64,000 nucleotides of DNA from Apostichopus japonicus (Eukaryota; Echinodermata; Holothuroidea; Aspidochirotida; Stichopodidae), in assembly GCF_037975245.1 (NCBI RefSeq), contig NC_092561.1, positions 21,090,826-21,154,825 on the forward strand. The letters run 5' to 3'. The position numbers were made by a program, and so were the translations under genes. Below are positions 61,969-64,000 of the stretch, in pieces; position 1 is the first letter of the stretch, and each line of letters opens with the position of its first letter. The notes beneath the pieces were generated by a model. That model did no database searches. It saw nothing but the letters and a program-made list of their open reading frames with translations, and was not told where the DNA came from.

Positions 61969-64000
61969 TAAAGATGTATCTAAAAAGAAACAACGATTTT
62001 CGCCAGTCACTTTTGCTTATCGCTTAAGTATTAAAGATCCGAAAAATTTACGACTTTCTCAGTTCCGTCATCATTGAGAGGAAACTAAGTAGCATAAATG
62101 GAAATTAAAATATTAAAGAAAATTTTCAACTGATTTGTAGTTATTTCTTGACAGAGGAAGAAATAGTACAACACATGCAACTTAGTTAAACGATAAATAA
62201 CTCTTCAACGACATGTGGCAAGATAAACGATTATTTTATTTTCAGATATAACACTGAACAATGCTTTTCAGTGCATTGAAGTATATAATTATGCCATCGT
62301 TGCTATAAATGCTTTGCATTTATCCTTAGTTTTAACCAATGTTTGTTACGGGTCCTCCCCCCCCCCCTTTACCTTCCTTTCCCCGGCAACCAAAACAAAT
62401 AATTCAGTGACAACAAAGCGTTTTAAGTCGTTTCTATAGAAGGATATTGTCAAAAGAATTAATGCCTATCAAAATGTTGCCAGATGCCAAAATGACTCAA
62501 GCTATAACAAGGGACCTATACGAAGCTAAAAACCGTTGAAAGCCAATTGTTAACCGCATTTGACCTTCTTCCAAGTGATTACCACATATCATTTTGACAA
62601 AGTTTCATGATGAGCTACCTCAGACTTGCTTTTTCGTTCTTCGATGAGTCTTCAAGGACGAACACTGTTGATTAAGTTTATTTGTCCTACTTAGTACTTG
62701 CAATTAGATTAGATTCAACGGTTCACTAGTCTATGAATTCAAAAAATAGTCAATGAGTCGGGCACTCTAAAACCAATCAATTTAAAGATATCTCGTAGAT
62801 AGAAAGGGATGCACATGACAGATTAGAATTTTTACGAATAAAAACTTATTTTTTCAGGTAATGAAAATAAATATGTCGATAAGAAGCCTTAAAGAAACCA
62901 CCATGAATATAGTGCGGATTTACAATGATTGGGAACTTGGCTTGCTATAGACATTACATGTGATGTCTTTGACCAGCCAAATGCCCAATATTGATATATT
63001 CCAGGGTTTTTTCGGTAAGACAATATATATCAGACCGATAAAACTTGAAATGTACCGATAATCACGATTTATCGCTCGATTATCGAAGTGTTTCGGTCGA
63101 CAAGCCATTTCGAGTTTCCAAAGATAAACCTGAGTTATCACCAATAAACTTGAATTATCGATCAAAAGCCTTGATTATATTTCTAATTTTGTGGATTACA
63201 TGCCATAGAAATCCTATTTTTGTGGCTCGAAAATTCAGTTTTATTGCCTACAAATATATTATTATTATGGAATATCTAAAAATTGGGCATTTAACTTGCC
63301 ATCAATGTATGTCTGTTTAGCTCATTATGTCATAGTGTTGGACTTGGATACGTAAAGAAGGAGCATTTCAAAGAGAGGGATACAAAACAGCATGTATAAA
63401 TATCATCAATACTTGCACATCTGTACAGCATCATAAACCGATACGGGTACAAATTGAGGGCGCAATATCTGATTGATGAACGAATCATGAACAAGTTTGT
63501 TACACTATATCTCTTCATAAAATTATAAATATGTATATTTACCAGAAATGAAGCACCTGCAGAACCTCAAGAAACGAGTATAGTTTCCTATGAATGAGTT
63601 TAAGGTTCTACACGTGAGTACGAGAACTTAGTTTACGACTACTCACCGTGCTAGATCTCTAAAATGCCTTGGATACGAGTTCATATCCACAATGGTGGTT
63701 GGTACGTAAGTGCGAATATATGGCATCTCAAGAAGTAATTATTAATTTCATTTCTGAAATTGTGACTGCTACTTTCTAAATATATGAAGATCAAGTGGTA
63801 TTTTCTATAAAAATTCAATCTGTTATGTTTCTAATGTTAATGTAGTCACTGTTCAGGATACCAAAGCCCTGAGGCTCAGTTATACCACCAGCTCCTAAGC
63901 TCACTCTTAGAGCACCCTCCCCCACCCCCCCACCCTCCTTCTTATCACATTTCAAGGTTCGTGAGTAGAAAACGACCTTCATTGATTTGGTAAATCTTGC
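61969..64000. other. No gene recognised to the right edge
   Basis: C-rich homopolymer runs occur at about 62357-62367 and 63917-63934. Frames at 62920-63518 have no motif. Nothing indicates a gene running off the right edge. Confidence 0.45.

Overview
This looks like AT-rich nuclear DNA from a marine invertebrate. Three intronless coding regions are secure: a class A G-protein-coupled receptor and two tandem paraoxonase-like enzymes. The rest is gene-poor and full of microsatellites, minisatellites and small transposon remnants. PON-type enzymes, peptide-receptor-like GPCRs, tRNA-derived SINEs with tetranucleotide tails and an APE-type LINE fit a deuterostome invertebrate, perhaps an echinoderm such as a sea cucumber. 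That placement is inference from overall character. No taxon marker is present.

Layout. 1-2085: possible end of a plus-strand gene cut by the left edge, whose putative intron holds a 31-bp minisatellite and a TTAA-flanked MITE. 3026-3908: degenerate ~20-bp repeats organised into a 319-bp higher-order unit. 3909-18861: mostly featureless, with a transposon-end-like hairpin, a small candidate exon (10202-10247) and a possible degenerate chitin-binding exon (14839-15108). 18862-19942: GPCR on the minus strand, with a probable 5'UTR splice acceptor and two short upstream ORFs. 21518-24801: two PON-like genes in tandem on the plus strand with a SINE between them. 25857-27361: a composite repeat element carrying two copies of an ordered array of AGGTCA nuclear-receptor half-sites. 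27362-43153: gene-poor, with a possible LTR-element remnant (34776-35560) and a ~24-bp minisatellite (41674-42025). 43154-50478: a candidate first exon, a 19-copy 95-bp minisatellite, a long (AT)n tract, a candidate exon and a small zinc-finger-like ORF. 51580-52544: a 5'-truncated LINE. 52952-64000: microsatellites, a second tRNA-like SINE head, a MITE with internal tandem repeats (59041-59337) and two weak terminal-exon candidates.

The two PON-like proteins keep every calcium ligand and the catalytic His pair of the family, at almost exactly human PON1 numbering, so both are probably active secreted or membrane-anchored calcium-dependent lactonase/esterases. The GPCR keeps the class A core motifs in variant form (ERF, LWTP). 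No functional link between the GPCR and the PON pair is visible beyond proximity. Most other open frames are chance products of AT-rich or repetitive DNA. Exon candidates are listed only where a splice signal, a domain-like motif or composition gave some support, and their confidence is low.
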